A stretch of DNA of 64,000 nt from Ciona intestinalis (GCF_000224145.3 NC_020179.2:4373417-4437416); one strand, 5' to 3'; counted from the first letter of the stretch, positions 11,682-22,200 are shown. The notes: generated by a model not told the origin, from the letters alone. Translations and numbers: made by a program.

Positions 11682-12489
11682 GTAAAAATGTTGAACAGGT
11701 ATTCAAATAATTCTCCAAACCAGTGTGTTTTAATCTCACAACATATTTAGATCTTCTGGATAAGTTTGAAACATTACAGAACTACAACTATTTCACAAAA
11801 CACTTAATAGTTCGGGTGTCATTAAAACGTCAATGCACGATATGCATATAATAATTGTGCAGCAATAGATCCAATAATCTAACTTTGTAAAATCAAAACC
11901 TAATTTAATTCTCTGGATTTGTTTGCGACACAAAACTTTATATAAAACTCCTAAATTATTATTAATTAGCACCAATATATGCATGTAGTGTGTATTAGGT
12001 GACACTCAAATTATCAAGTGTTGTCGTTTTGTAATGTTTCAAACTTATCTAGAGGAACTAAATGTGTTGTATGATTAAAACACAATTTACAAATCTACAT
12101 CATATGATGATATAATGGATATATAAATTATTATTAATTGGGAAAAATTTCGCTGATTGCGTCTCTCTACCACCAGCCTACCAGGTTAAAAGAATCATAA
12201 AAAAGCTTAAAACTAGACATGGTGTCAAAAGTGCAGACACCGAGTTATAATTAGTTCGTTGTCTGTTATGTCTACCACGTATTTAGGTATTGCCAGCTGT
12301 ATATAATGCAATAGTTATGTTTGTATGTAAACAAGTCTGCATGATGAGACATTCCTTGTTGTGTATATTGTTACATGTATATATAAGCTATGCAGAAAAT
12401 TGTTAGCCATACATATAAAAAGTTGAATAAAAATCAGCGGTCACTGATGGGTTATCCATATTTTCAGTATTGATAAAAAATATTTACCT

Positions 12490-12605
12490 ACAGTAACTTG
12501 TTAAGGGTATGGGTTGTATGAAACGGAACACCTGTGCTATAACGACTGTCGTTTTCCTGGTGTGTGAGAATAACCAAGTTGCATTCATTCATTTATTAAT
12601 AAATA
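12490..12605 (+). mobile_element. composite SINE tail
   Basis: GTATGAAACGGAACACC, then GCTATAACGACTGTCGTTTT, GTGAGAATAACCAAGTT and a CATTCATTCATTTATT end. Confidence 0.6.
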
Positions 12606-12654
12606 AAATAAAATACTCACCACAAAGTTAATATTTGGTACTAATAGCAGGCAT

Positions 12655-12779
12655 NNNNNNNNNNNNNNNNNNNNNNNNNNNNNNNNNNNNNNNNNNNNNN
12701 NNNNNNNNNNNNNNNNNNNNNNNNNNNNNNNNNNNNNNNNNNNNNNNNNNNNNNNNNNNNNNNNNNNNNNNNNNNNNNN
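12655..12779. other. assembly gap (125 N)
   Basis: A run of undetermined bases. The length may be a placeholder. It lies about 1 kb past the last identified exon of the Rabin8-like gene. Confidence 1.
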
Positions 12780-13258
12780 AATGATTGGATATTCTTTCAG
12801 TGAAATTTGATTTCGACATCACAAGACTAATACAATAGACGCAACAAAAACACAAGGATAACAGTTGTGATTATTTTTATAAAAATTGGTATTATTTTAT
12901 AAACAAAAACACTTGTTTTTTCTTTTCTTGTTGTTTACATTTACATAAAGTGTTTGGACAGTTTGTTCTTAAAGCAGTATATTAATATGTTTGTTTGCTA
13001 TAAAGTATTAGCAAAGTTTTTTTATTTTCTTACCAAGAGATTAGTATTTCGTTAGTACTTCTGCTTTTCTGAGATACGCAAGTTATTTTTTGCAAAATAT
13101 GATGTAGCAATCGTTCCAATCATAAGTGGCTGCTGGTTTGTAATGTTAAGAACAATGTACTTCCCATACAGTGTTATATGTTTATGTCTTCTTACACACA
13201 AGTGCCTTCATAATTGCCTGTTCCTTTGAGCCATAACGCACTACTTTTTAATGGATAT

Positions 13259-13448
13259 AATTCGGTGAGGGAAAGATGGGACAACTTTTTATTCCATTTT
13301 ATTGTCCTTTTTGGTAGTAAACAAAAAAATCAAAGAATTATAAAAACATATCCTCACGACTCCTGTAAATCGTTGTTGATTGTTTAAAACCTGGTCAAGA
13401 TATTTGGATATTATTCAATAAAGTTGACCCATCTCCCCCACCCTATAT
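13259..13448 (-). mobile_element. MITE copy
   Basis: GGTGAGGGAAAGATGGGACA at the left, GGTAGTAAACAAAAAAATCA inside, and CCATCTCCCCCACCCTATA at the right. Confidence 0.75.
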
Positions 13449-13728
13449 ACTTTGGTGGACCATCACAACTGTGTATGCAAAACACTTTGCTCAGAAGGTT
13501 TAAATACAAATGACATGCCAATTAAAAGTGACACATCCTGTGTATTAGTATGAGGTTCCATATCAAGCCATGATGGAAGATCATACATACACTTGTGTTA
13601 TACAACATATTCTATTGTTTCAAGATTGTCTCATTGTATCAATGTTACACCATGTTGTTTTTGTTGTTTTGTGTGAAATTAAAATTACATTATTCTTATT
13701 AATTTAGTGTGGTGTTGTTTTGTAGAGA

Positions 13729-13758
13729 GTGACGTCATCATAAAACTGATGACGTCAC
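13729..13758. promoter_or_regulatory. inverted pair of TGACGTCA (CRE-like) sites
   Basis: GTGACGTCATCA at 13729-13740 and its exact inverse complement TGATGACGTCAC at 13747-13758 are separated by six bases (TAAAAC). Each arm holds the full palindromic CREB/ATF octamer. Function is not shown; it could be a binding cluster or the hairpin of a small element. Confidence 0.45.
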
Positions 13759-15916
13759 AATAAATCTTAGATTATTAAATATTTTAGAAAAAAAAGAAAT
13801 AATAAAATATATTGTATTACAAATTTGATCAGTATGTAAAAACCTTTATTTTGTGTATAGCAATGTGGGGGAAGATTGCAAAAATATATTTAAACACATG
13901 CAGAGTTATTTAGGAATTCACACAACAGGTGTAATTTTACAAATTCGAAAACACACAGGATAAGACGGACAGTATAAAATCATTCCTAATTTTGATTATT
14001 AAGTGTATTTATAAATAGGAATATACGTAAATAACACGAAACAATACTGTACGCTTTGAAAATTAGGTTTAAACATTCTTTTTCTTGCCCTACTGCTATA
14101 GTTTTTAACATGTTACCCATACTTTATTGCATAACAATTGGTATTGTTTGAACGACAATGGGTAATGTTCGAACATCAATTGATAAATATTGTATCCTAC
14201 AAATGTATATGAACTTGTAATAACAAATTAATAACTACTATTAATAAAGTTTACATTTTTGATACAAATTGGGTATTACTACACTGTTTTTAAAAAAAGT
14301 TACTTCTTATAAATTATTCTTAAGTGCAAATGACTGAATTTCAAATATATTTTCTATATATTATTTTCTTAATATATCAAGATATTATGTTTGAATTACC
14401 TCTGAGGTATAAATTATTGAACGAATTTAAAGTTTGGCAATGAAAACATACAAAACTACAACGTGTGAAAATATGGGACTCTAAATTGAAATATTTACAT
14501 ATTAACAGTATTCTGCAACTTGTAGTTAACCTACAGAAATTAACCGGCTCTGCTAGTTTTTTTGCAATGCAAACTTTATATATATAATTGTAAAATATAT
14601 ATATTTTTTTGTTTTTATACCAAGTTAAAGTCATATTGACCCCTGCCTATTTTACCTATGTTTGTATCTCAGTATTTTTTTACAAAAGTAAAACTAGTTT
14701 TAAATTGTACATAACTAAATTGTACGAAATATTCAAGTGTTTTTGATAAATCTTTGAAACATGTTTGACAAAGTATCTTCGCCCACCCTACTATATGATT
14801 GGTAAAATTTTACCTGCATCCTAAAAAATCTTTGATTTTAAACCACGTACTATTCGTTATGAGACCAAAATTTATTGAGTTTAGTAAGGTTTTTAACTTA
14901 TGTACTGTTATTACTACAATAAAACCAACAATAAAAACAAATATGAAATTTAATAACGAAAATCATTGAAAATCTTTTAAAATCATCTTCGAAATATCTT
15001 AAGAGAGTTCGCTGTGTATGATCTGCTTCATGTTTATTGAAAAAGTAAGTTATCAATAGGAAAGGTAATTCTAGAGGATACTTTTGTAGAAATCATCATC
15101 AAATTCCACCACAAATGATTGCAAATATTGCTCAGTACATCAAAATGTTAAAAAAATATAAATTTTCATATTTGACAAAAAGTTTAATTCCTAATGTTCA
15201 GAGTTTGGCAAAATAATAATATTTTTTGCAAATCTTGATATTTTGAAAACATTTTTCAGTCAGTACCTGTGCAGCATACCAGTTTGAGTACTTGCGAGCA
15301 AGTATCAGAACTAAAACTACAAAAACTGTAAAGATACTCGACAAACTGTATTCTGTACATATTATAACTGTATTTAGTTGCTAGTACATTTAGAAAGGTT
15401 ACTTAACACAGTGCTACAGCGGATCACAACAATTTGTAGAAAAATACTGATCAAATAAAAATCGCGGACACAAAATATGAAAATTACTTTGGTTTTGATG
15501 CAACGAAGGTACAACGACAATGTTTCGTAAAAATTCGGACAACACAAAATACATTAAGTTGAAATTTTTATTAATTATTTTTAAATTTAATTGATAATTA
15601 TATGAATATGAGTAGTTACAAAAATATAAAATTATGTGGTTTATAAGTGGGAGTATCTTAAAATATAAAATGCACCAAGTTGAAAAAATTTAAATATTTA
15701 ATAATAAAATGTTGTTTTGGTCACTATATCTATGATCTACTACCAAAATTAGCCTAACTAACTAAGTATATACACCACAACAAATGTTCACAGTTGGTTT
15801 ATCTTATATAAACATCATTTTAGCTACGCACGGTTGCCATGTTGCAAACAAATCATTTGTTTTGATAAAATCAAAGTTAATTTTCACACCAGAAGATCAA
15901 TTATAATATATATACT

Positions 15917-16104
15917 AGTAAGGTGGGAAGATAGGGCACTTTTTCCATTCAATTTTCTCGTACCATTTGGTAGTAAAGAAAACACATTCAAAGAATTACA
16001 AAACCAAATTCTTGCCACTCCCATAGACCGTTGGTAATTGTTTAAAATACGATCAGAATTTTTAGATATTATGTGCTAAAGGTGTTCCGTCTTTCCACCC
16101 TACA
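15917..16104 (-). mobile_element. MITE copy beside the RP2 3' end
   Basis: AGTAAGGTGGGAAGATAGGG opens it, ACCATTTGGTAGTAAAG and AAATACGATCAGAAT follow, and GTCTTTCCACCCTACA closes it. It ends about 50 bases beyond the RP2 stop codon, so it may be part of the 3'UTR. Confidence 0.7.
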
Positions 16105-16153
16105 AATAATTTATAATTTATATTATGCCTATTAGCAACAGTAGCGGAATGTT

Positions 16154-19100
16154 TTAATTGTTCATCTGGATGTCACAGAAATCGAAGAATCGTTCCGTTT
16201 CACCGGACACTTCATCTTTATTTAACGATGAATATATCGACCGTTGTTCTTCTGGTGGAAGAGTGGAAACGACATCAGTACAAACATTACAACAATTATC
16301 TCCGTTTAGTTCAATGCCGATGACACTGCCTGTGAATTATGGGAATTTGTCAATTAATAATACGTACATAAAGTTTATAAATTAAAGGGAAAACTGAATA
16401 TAAAACCAAAATATTTAATACTTTTTAACACTAATACATCTTTTTAAGTAAATTATTTTAAATTCAGACTTGAAGAGATTATAATGAATACACCAAGCTT
16501 TTGTTGAATAGTTTTTACCAAAAATACATAATTATGTTAGGTACCCATTTGTGTGTAACTATATGATTTGCGTAGTTATGTCTCACCTGAACTAATGGCA
16601 GCATGATGAACAGATAGATCACTGTTGGGGAAAATTCGTTTCAAGTCACCAACTGTGAGGTTGATTTCACGGATTTGAACCAAAACACATTTGTCTTTCA
16701 GCAAAGTAACAATGTTTCTTGCCACCTGTCAATCAAAAGTAAAAACCATAAGTATAAACTATTTGTAGGCTTTATTACTTGGAGTAAAAGTAACAAAATC
16801 CAGGTCTCCTAGCATGACTCTTCCTGTAGGACTGCATATATTGAAAAAACTTGGGCAAAACATGGTTTAATTTTGAACAACAAAACAAAACATGAATAAA
16901 AGAAAAAAATTTGGACAAAATATGGGTAAAACATAGATAAAATATTTGAATAAAACATTGATAAAACATGGGTAAAAAATGGATAAAACATAGACAAAAC
17001 ATGGGTAAAACATGGGTAAAACATGGGTAAGAATTTGAATAAAACATGGATAAAAATTTAGATAAAAATTTGAAAAAAAAACTCGGAAAAATTTGGATGA
17101 AACAAGGATAAAAACATGATCATAACAGCAATGGGCGTTTGGTGTTTTGTCAGGTACACACACGCACACAAAAGTGGCAGCATCAAGCATTGAACTCACT
17201 ACCCTTCAGTTACAGTGCAAGCACCGAACCACATTAAACATGTCACTTACTTGGTATGAAGAATTCGATGGAAACACCGCGACAAAACAAGAGTCGAGTG
17301 AGGGCTTGGGCCTTGAACCAAGAGACACAAGAACAACGCTGTCACCTCGGTTCGTTGAAATATTTAATTTACTCGTTGAGCTATCTGTAATTATATAAAT
17401 AAGGTTAATCTACTAATTTATCAAATATACACAAACGGTTATGTTTTGCTTTTTTTAAAAATACTATTTAGTTTGGAAAAAATAAATTGTCATTCANNNN
17501 NNNNNNNNNNNNNNNNNNNNNNNNNNNNNNNNNNNNNNNNNNNNNNNNNNNNNNNNNNNNNNNNNNNNNNNNNNNNNNNNNNNNNNNNNNNNNNNNNNNN
17601 NNNNNNNNNNNNNNNNNNNNNTTTAAATACTATTTAGTTTGGAAAAGATTAAATTGTCATTCAGTTAATTTTTTGACTTGCAATAACAATTTTTTGAAAC
17701 ATTTACCGTCTGTACATTTTGAGATTCAATCATGTTTTGAAGTTTTTTTGTGAAATATTTATTTAGACGGTAAATGTTTCGATAATTTTTTTGTTATTAC
17801 AAGTCAATAAATGAACTGAAAGACAATTTATTTTTTCCTAAATTGTTCGTTAATTTCACAGAGAAGATATTTATTTTTTGTGTGCGTGTGAGTTTTTTAG
17901 TCAATATATCTAGAACCCTAATTACGCACGTCATGATATCGTAGAAGTCGTGAAACTTAACTACAAGGTATGTAGTAAATGAAAATATAAATAATTTTTT
18001 TGAAGAGATAAATAAAAATTTTGTTATAGTAGGATGGGGGGAGATGGGACATCTTTAGCACATAATATCCAAATATCCTGATCGTGTTTTAAACAATTAA
18101 CAACGGTCAATGGAAGTTGTGAAGATATGGTTTATACACTCTTTGAATGTTCTTCGTTTATTACTGAATGAGACTGGAAAGTAGAACGAAAATGTGTCCC
18201 ATCTTCCCCGATTTTATGAAAAAAGATGATTGCTTTTAGATTTATTTTGACACACCCTACTGTATATCAACCTACAAACCTTTACCTCCACCCCCAATAT
18301 CCTCCAACCCAGGAAACATTTCGTTCAACGAACATTCCTCCGATATTAACGACGAGTTCGATTTCTCAGTGACCGGAGTGAAGTCATGAATATTACACCA
18401 ATTGTTACAAAACAAACTCAATTGTGATTTCTCAAATTGTTCCTTTAACCCATCATAGTTAAGTTGATAGCAACCAAACTTTAACTTGGCCTGTTATTGA
18501 AATATGGTTAAAAAACACAAAGCTAAAAAAATTAAAAATTGGCTTTTGACCCTTAGTATCATATATATAGTGGTCTAAGGTCCGGACCCTCCTTTTGGGG
18601 AAAATAAAGATTAAAATAACCTTTATTGCGCTGCACTCTTTTTTGCACATGACATTAAAAAGGTTTTAAAATGGAGTTGGACCCACTTTGGAAATTCCTG
18701 GATATCCCTCTAAACAATACATTCATATCCCCATACACCCTGACTGTTTAAAAGATAATATCGAAATCTTCAAAAGTTTGTCAATTTTTAAAAGTTTATT
18801 ATATTATTGAAACTCGTTTTAACTTACCGAGGCCTCAATAATTGGTTGCGTGGCGCACGAGAGGAAAACGTCAAGTTTTGAACAATCTCGTGTTCGGAAT
18901 TGTTGGCAAGCGACAATGAACTTGCAATTCTCACAATCGCGGATGAATATTGAACCCCTGTGAATGGAATAACATTAACTTTGGAAACATAAATATGTTT
19001 ATTACGTATACAGCCACCAATATAATACAAACACAACCATACATTGGAGACTGTTTTTTGAAATTTTAACAAAATCTAGGGTGATATTGTTAAAATCTCC

Positions 19101-21058
19101 CGTAGTCACTCATTATTGCAATCATATTCGTCAAACATAGAAACCACATTAACAACTTACTCTTTAAACACAAACTGCTTGTAGCTCAGCATTTGTTACT
19201 TTGCACAAGTTTACGCTGAACTATTAATATTATTATGATGTATAATTATTAAAATGTTTGAAATTGTACAATGCATTTCTTTCCAACTAAAATGTTTTAA
19301 CAATCAAAAAGCTTGCATACTTACATCACAGGTCCCACTATGATGCAACAATCAACACAATCATCCACGGTTATTGAAGCAATGTGATCAAATAAATATA
19401 TTCTCGTATTCTTGCAGTTTTGAATAATAAACTGCTGGCCGTCAATCGATCCAGGTTCTCGAATAACAAATTCATCGTTCAAGTTTTCAACAGTGTAAAG
19501 TGCTGGGTCAATCTGTAGGAATGAGATTTTAACAAATGTAACTTATTTATCCTCCACGACAATCGTTATAACACGGGTGTTCTGATCCATACACTTGTGC
19601 TCGCTTACAAGTTACCACATATGTAACTTATTTATCCTTACATGGCAGGGCAGCACAGTCAAATATAACCCGAGTGTTTTGTTTTACACAAAATAATTGT
19701 TATCACAGTTAAAGTTGCAATAATTAAGAAATGAAAAATAATGAAAAGACAGGATATATTGACAAAACTTAATAAAACTATAATTACTTTAATTTGTCTC
19801 TTTATTTTGTAACAATAACTTTAATTAGATTGTGGTTGAAAATATTAATAAAATCTTAAATAAAAAAAGGAATAATTTGGCCGCCAGTGACGGTAAAAAA
19901 TTTACATGGAGCTATACAGAGAAGACGGAAAAAATTTTCCGCTAGGAAGCGATGACAAATTCGTTTCTCTATTTTATGGGTAGCGGTTAGTTTCACGGTT
20001 TATACACATAAGATATAAACCCCTAACCCCTAACCCGTAACCCCTAGCCCCCAACCCCTAACACTAACTCCTAAGTGCTAACCCCTAACCCCTAACTCCT
20101 AACCCCAAACTCGTCAAACAAAACTTGAAAAAAAAATATAAAAAAGTATTCCACTGTGCGGGACTCGAACCCGGTAAAAGTGAAACCAAGAGAGTTTACG
20201 ACCGCACGCAAACCGCTACACCACAGACCCGACGATAATCAACACAACGAAAGAGCGTATATAACGGACCTAATGTGGGAAATATGTTCTTACTTGTGTT
20301 TTATGTATTTAGAAAGGTATTTTTATTATTTAATTAATTTGTTTTACACCTATTAACAATTTGTAGTGCTGTTTTGTTCGTTTTTCCGTATTTTTTAATT
20401 TAAATAATTACCGCCTCTAGCGGAAAAAAATTTCCGCCTTCTTTGTATAGTCCCCAGTCTGCAAAGTATGGCAGTTCCTGACGAGATCTCGCGTGTGCAA
20501 GACGGTTATTTTTCGCGTTCGCGCGTGCTATCATTAAAATCTGCGTGCAAAGCATGTACATTTTCAAACCACGTTAGGAAATCTTACTTAATTTAATACG
20601 TATTTTTTTCTTTGTTTAATTAATTGGCGTGCGTAGGACAAATTGTGGCGTGCATAACCGAAAGTCTGTAAAAAAAAATCGCGCGTGCACCTGCCATACT
20701 CTGCAGTCTGGTATAGTCCCATGTGAAAACTTTGGTATAAATGTTTGTTAGATCCCTCTTTTGGTTGAATAAATGTAAATTTTGGGGCAGGGCAATAAGA
20801 GTCGTTATAACACAGTTGTTCTATTTCATACACCTCGTGCCCGCATACAAGTTACCACGTATGTAACTTTGTATATACGTTACTATGAGTTACCGAATAT
20901 GTTACTTTGATTAGATTTTCTATACGGCCGACAATTAGACAACCCATTAGTGCCCGCTTGTCTTAAATATTTACCTTTTCCCGTTTATCCCAACTGTATT
21001 TTTTCTCTTCCGTTTTTTTCTCCGGGTCTTCTTTTTCTTTAGATCCAAAGCATCCCAT
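16154..21058 (-). CDS. rp2: RP2 (XRP2) orthologue, Arl3 GTPase-activating protein
   Basis: Seven exons on the minus strand: 21058-20975, 19512-19325, 18957-18828, 18490-18286, 17384-17251, 16725-16587 and 16329-16154. They sum to 1056 nt, 351 aa, against 350 in human RP2, and every junction keeps phase. The protein opens MGCFGSK; Gly2 and Cys3 are the family's myristoyl and palmitoyl sites for membrane anchoring. A beta-helical TBCC domain follows ([41 protein letters not shown]). Arg112 and Glu132 occupy the positions of human Arg118, the arginine finger, and Glu138. The C-terminal half is the NDK-like domain, ending [11 protein letters not shown] like human ...NFADIQMGI. In vertebrates RP2 acts at the basal body, where its GAP activity on Arl3 recycles lipidated ciliary cargo. 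No catalytic loss is seen. It is divergent with tropomyosin and convergent with the Rabin8-like gene. Confidence 0.96.
16860..17115. repeat. degenerate AAAACATGGGTA/AAAACATGGATA tandem repeat
   Basis: Loosely periodic units of about 12-18 bases (AAAACATGGGTAAAACATGG and variants) fill this RP2 intron segment. Long minus-strand open frames rich in Phe, Tyr and Cys arise from the repeat and are not genes. Confidence 0.7.
17120..17235 (-). mobile_element. SINE head fragment next to RP2 exon 5
   Basis: GGTACACACACGCACAC, GGCAGCATCAAGCATTGAAC and CAGTGCAAGCACCGAAC resemble the tRNA-like head and core of the SINE copies at 25.9 and 63.2 kb, read in minus orientation. It ends close to the donor of RP2 exon 5 (17250). 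Confidence 0.45.
17497..17621. other. assembly gap (125 N) in an RP2 intron
   Basis: Undetermined bases. The sequence just left (ACTATTTAGTTTGGAAAAAA, then TAAATTGTCATTCA) and just right (ACTATTTAGTTTGGAAAAGA, then TTAAATTGTCATTCA) is the same repeat, which explains the assembly break. Confidence 1.
17638..17840. mobile_element. fold-back (long inverted repeat) element in an RP2 intron
   Basis: Two arms of about 73 bp, 17638-17710 and 17766-17840, are inverted complements with a few mismatches. The left arm has ATTGTCATTCAGTTAATTTT and AACATTTACCGTC; the right arm has GACGGTAAATGTTTC and GAACTGAAAGACAATT. The loop is about 55 bp. Another copy of the outer arm end lies left of the gap (about 17455-17496). 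The layout is that of a fold-back MITE and no coding content is seen. Confidence 0.7.
18027..18260 (+). mobile_element. MITE copy in an RP2 intron
   Basis: GTAGGATGGGGGGAGATGGG opens it, ATCCTGATCGTGTTTTAAAC is inside, and GTGTCCCATCTTCCCCGA appears near 18215. A CACCCTACTGTATA end follows at about 18252, with extra sequence between. Confidence 0.75.
19535..19690 (-). mobile_element. composite SINE tail, minus orientation, two units
   Basis: Reverse complement of the SINE body: ACGACAATCGTTATAACACG, TGTTCTGATCCATACAC, GCTCGCTTACAAGTTACCAC, then a second AACTTATTTATCCTTACATG unit. It lies just upstream of RP2 exon 2. Confidence 0.6.
20010..20112. repeat. telomere-like CCCTAAC tract
   Basis: About 100 bases of degenerate C-rich repeat, mostly CCCCTAA and CCCTAAC with variants (CCCGTAA, CCCTAGC, CTCCTAA). 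The spacing is mainly seven to eight bases, not a strict TTAGGG hexamer complement. It lies inside the inverted-repeat element at 19.9-20.7 kb. Confidence 0.85.
20152..20232 (-). other. tRNA-like sequence with intact A and B box matches
   Basis: On the minus strand TGGTGTAGCGG (20223-20213) fits a pol III A box and GGTTCGAGTCC (20171-20161) fits the B box exactly. They are about 40 bases apart. A short CTGTG/CACAG pairing closes the ends, but a full seven-pair acceptor stem and a clean anticodon arm could not be drawn. I call it tRNA-derived, as in a SINE head or tRNA pseudogene, not a working tRNA. Confidence 0.6.
20455..20710. mobile_element. nested 256-bp MITE with 20-bp TIRs and a 10-bp target duplication
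   Basis: The left end CAGTCTGCAAAGTATGGCAG (20455-20474) and right end CTGCCATACTCTGCAGTCTG (20691-20710) are inverted complements at 18 of 20 positions. GTATAGTCCC occurs immediately before (20445-20454) and immediately after (20711-20720) as a direct 10-bp target duplication. The interior is rich in GCGCGTGC and CGCGTGTG motifs and encodes nothing. Termini beginning CAG with a target of this length do not fix the superfamily. Confidence 0.85.
20770..20900 (-). mobile_element. composite SINE tail, minus orientation
   Basis: GGGCAATAAGAGTCGTTATA, ACAGTTGTTCTATTTCATAC, ACCTCGTGCCCGCATACAAG and TTACCACGTATGTAACTT in order, just downstream of RP2 exon 1 on the minus strand. Confidence 0.65.
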
Positions 21059-21315
21059 ATTGAATATTAATCCAACTTCGCAACAACTCTAAACAAAATT
21101 CGGTGGATTCCCCGAAATTATTCAAGCGAATATGAAATCTACGACGCCGAATATTTTTTACTCCCCGATTTTGTTGGTTTAAAACTGAACTGTACTCTTT
21201 ACCGTAAAACAAGCTAAATATGCTTTAAAAGGTCCATGAATTATAAATATCATTATAAAACATAATTCGAAAGCATCAAAATATTAAACAGAGCGTTCAG
21301 ATTGGAGATGCAGGA

Positions 21316-21510
21316 ATATAGTAAATGGGGGAAGATGGGACATCTTTTTGTTCTATTTTCTCATCCCATTTGGTAGTAAAAAAAGAACATTCAAGGAATT
21401 ATGAATCCGTATATTCACAACTCCCACAGACCGTTGTCATTTGTTTAAAATACGATTATGATATTTAGATACTTTATGCTAAACGTGTCCCATCTTCCCC
21501 GACTATATAA
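21316..21510 (-). mobile_element. MITE copy between RP2 and tropomyosin
   Basis: AAATGGGGGAAGATGGGACA opens it, CCATTTGGTAGTAAAAAAAG and AAATACGATTATGATATT are inside, and CCATCTTCCCCGACTATA closes it. Confidence 0.75.
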
Positions 21511-21562
21511 TACGAGTGTGGTGTTAGCTTTGAAAATGATGTAACATAAATGTCATGTACAG

Positions 21563-21735
21563 TAAAGGTTGGGGTGAGATGGGTACTGTTATATAGCACA
21601 TATGATCCAACATTTCCTATATTTTCACAAATTAACATCGCTTTTTCAGAGTGTTGGGGACACGGTTAGATAATTCTGTATTCTTTGTTACTACCAACAG
21701 GGACGATAAAAGATAATGAAAACATTTCCCACCAC
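21563..21735 (+). mobile_element. diverged MITE relative
   Basis: AGGTTGGGGTGAGATGGGTA opens it, and AAATTAACATCGC, AGAGTGTTGGGGACACGG and TTTGTTACTACCAACAGGGA follow. The right terminus is eroded. Confidence 0.5.
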
Positions 21736-22200
21736 AAGTCTATTGAAATTTACCTTGTGTATTATAGCGACTGTTGTTTTGCTGGCAATTTCCTTATCTT
21801 TATAATTTTAACCAACGTCTAATATGGTATTTGTTGTCTAAAAGTAGATAAATAAAAATTATGTCATGTTTTAAAATTTCTTTGGTCGGATCAATTGCCT
21901 AGAAACACAAGAGCATTACCTTCGCAAAGCAACGCATTGAAGCAGCTGCATCACCCATGGCAGTTCTTTCTATAGAAATTACTCCGCTATACTTGAAAAT
22001 AGATTGGCTACGCACTGTGTGTTGGAGGCTGGTATGGCGGGCCCCCATGAGAATTACCAGGCTACCGAGTGACAAGACAACTGGAGATAATTACGACGTA
22101 TTTATAGAGCTGGGTGCCGGCATTTGTCGATTACTAGCCCAGGACCCAGACACTTTGGTGGATTTTTAGTTTATCGCGAAAAAGACAAAGAAAATTCAAA

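Larger units (their letters stand above)
11682..16153. other. convergent AT-rich spacer between the Rabin8-like and RP2 genes
   Basis: No supportable coding exon. It holds a SINE tail (about 12490-12605), a 125-base gap, a MITE at 13259-13448, twin TGACGTCA sites at 13729-13758, and long A/T-rich stretches with little structure (13.8-15.9 kb). Missing 3' exons and the 3'UTR of the Rabin8-like gene may lie here or in the gap, but I could not align any to the family's conserved C-terminus. Confidence 0.6.
19890..20735. mobile_element. non-autonomous element with telomere-like and tRNA-like inserts, split by a nested MITE
   Basis: The left end (TTACATGGAGCTATAC, GAAGACGGAAAAAATTTTCC, GCTAG at about 19908-19948) is matched in inverted order by the right end (CTAGCGG, then TTCCGCCTTCTTTGTATAG at about 20417-20450). 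The match carries on past a nested 256-bp element into ATGTGAAAACTTTGG (20721 onward). The TIR is thus about 60-70 bp of imperfect match once the nested element is set aside. Between the ends are a telomere-like tract (20010-20112) and a tRNA-like promoter (20152-20232). It sits in RP2 intron 1. No transposase is encoded and the family is not known to me. Confidence 0.65.
21059..22200. promoter_or_regulatory. shared divergent promoter region of RP2 and tropomyosin
   Basis: This 1.14-kb spacer separates two opposite start codons. It contains an intact MITE (21316-21510) and a diverged relative (21563-21735). On the tropomyosin side a TATTTATA box (22099-22106) lies about 95 bases before the ATG, and a CAGCTG E-box lies at 21943-21948, of the type bound by myogenic bHLH factors. 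No such elements are clear on the RP2 side. The regulatory role is inferred from position and motif only. Confidence 0.45.

Noticed and set aside
12140-12256. Possible final exon of the Rabin8-like gene (…YQVKRIIKKLKTRHG…)
   Set aside because: The open frame cannot be joined to the phase left at 11681 without a very early stop, and it does not resemble the family C-terminus.
16158-16385. 75-codon plus-strand frame
   Set aside because: It is antisense to the last RP2 exon (16154-16329), whose minus-strand translation matches the RP2 C-terminus.
16775-17199. Three overlapping minus-strand frames rich in Phe, Tyr and Cys
   Set aside because: They arise from the degenerate AAAACATGGGTA repeat and lie in an RP2 intron.
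17147-17398. 83-codon plus-strand frame
   Set aside because: Antisense to RP2 exon 5 (17251-17384); the minus strand fits RP2 with proper splice sites.
20152-20232. Functional tRNA gene
   Set aside because: A and B boxes are good but the acceptor stem and anticodon arm do not fold properly, and it sits inside a mobile element.
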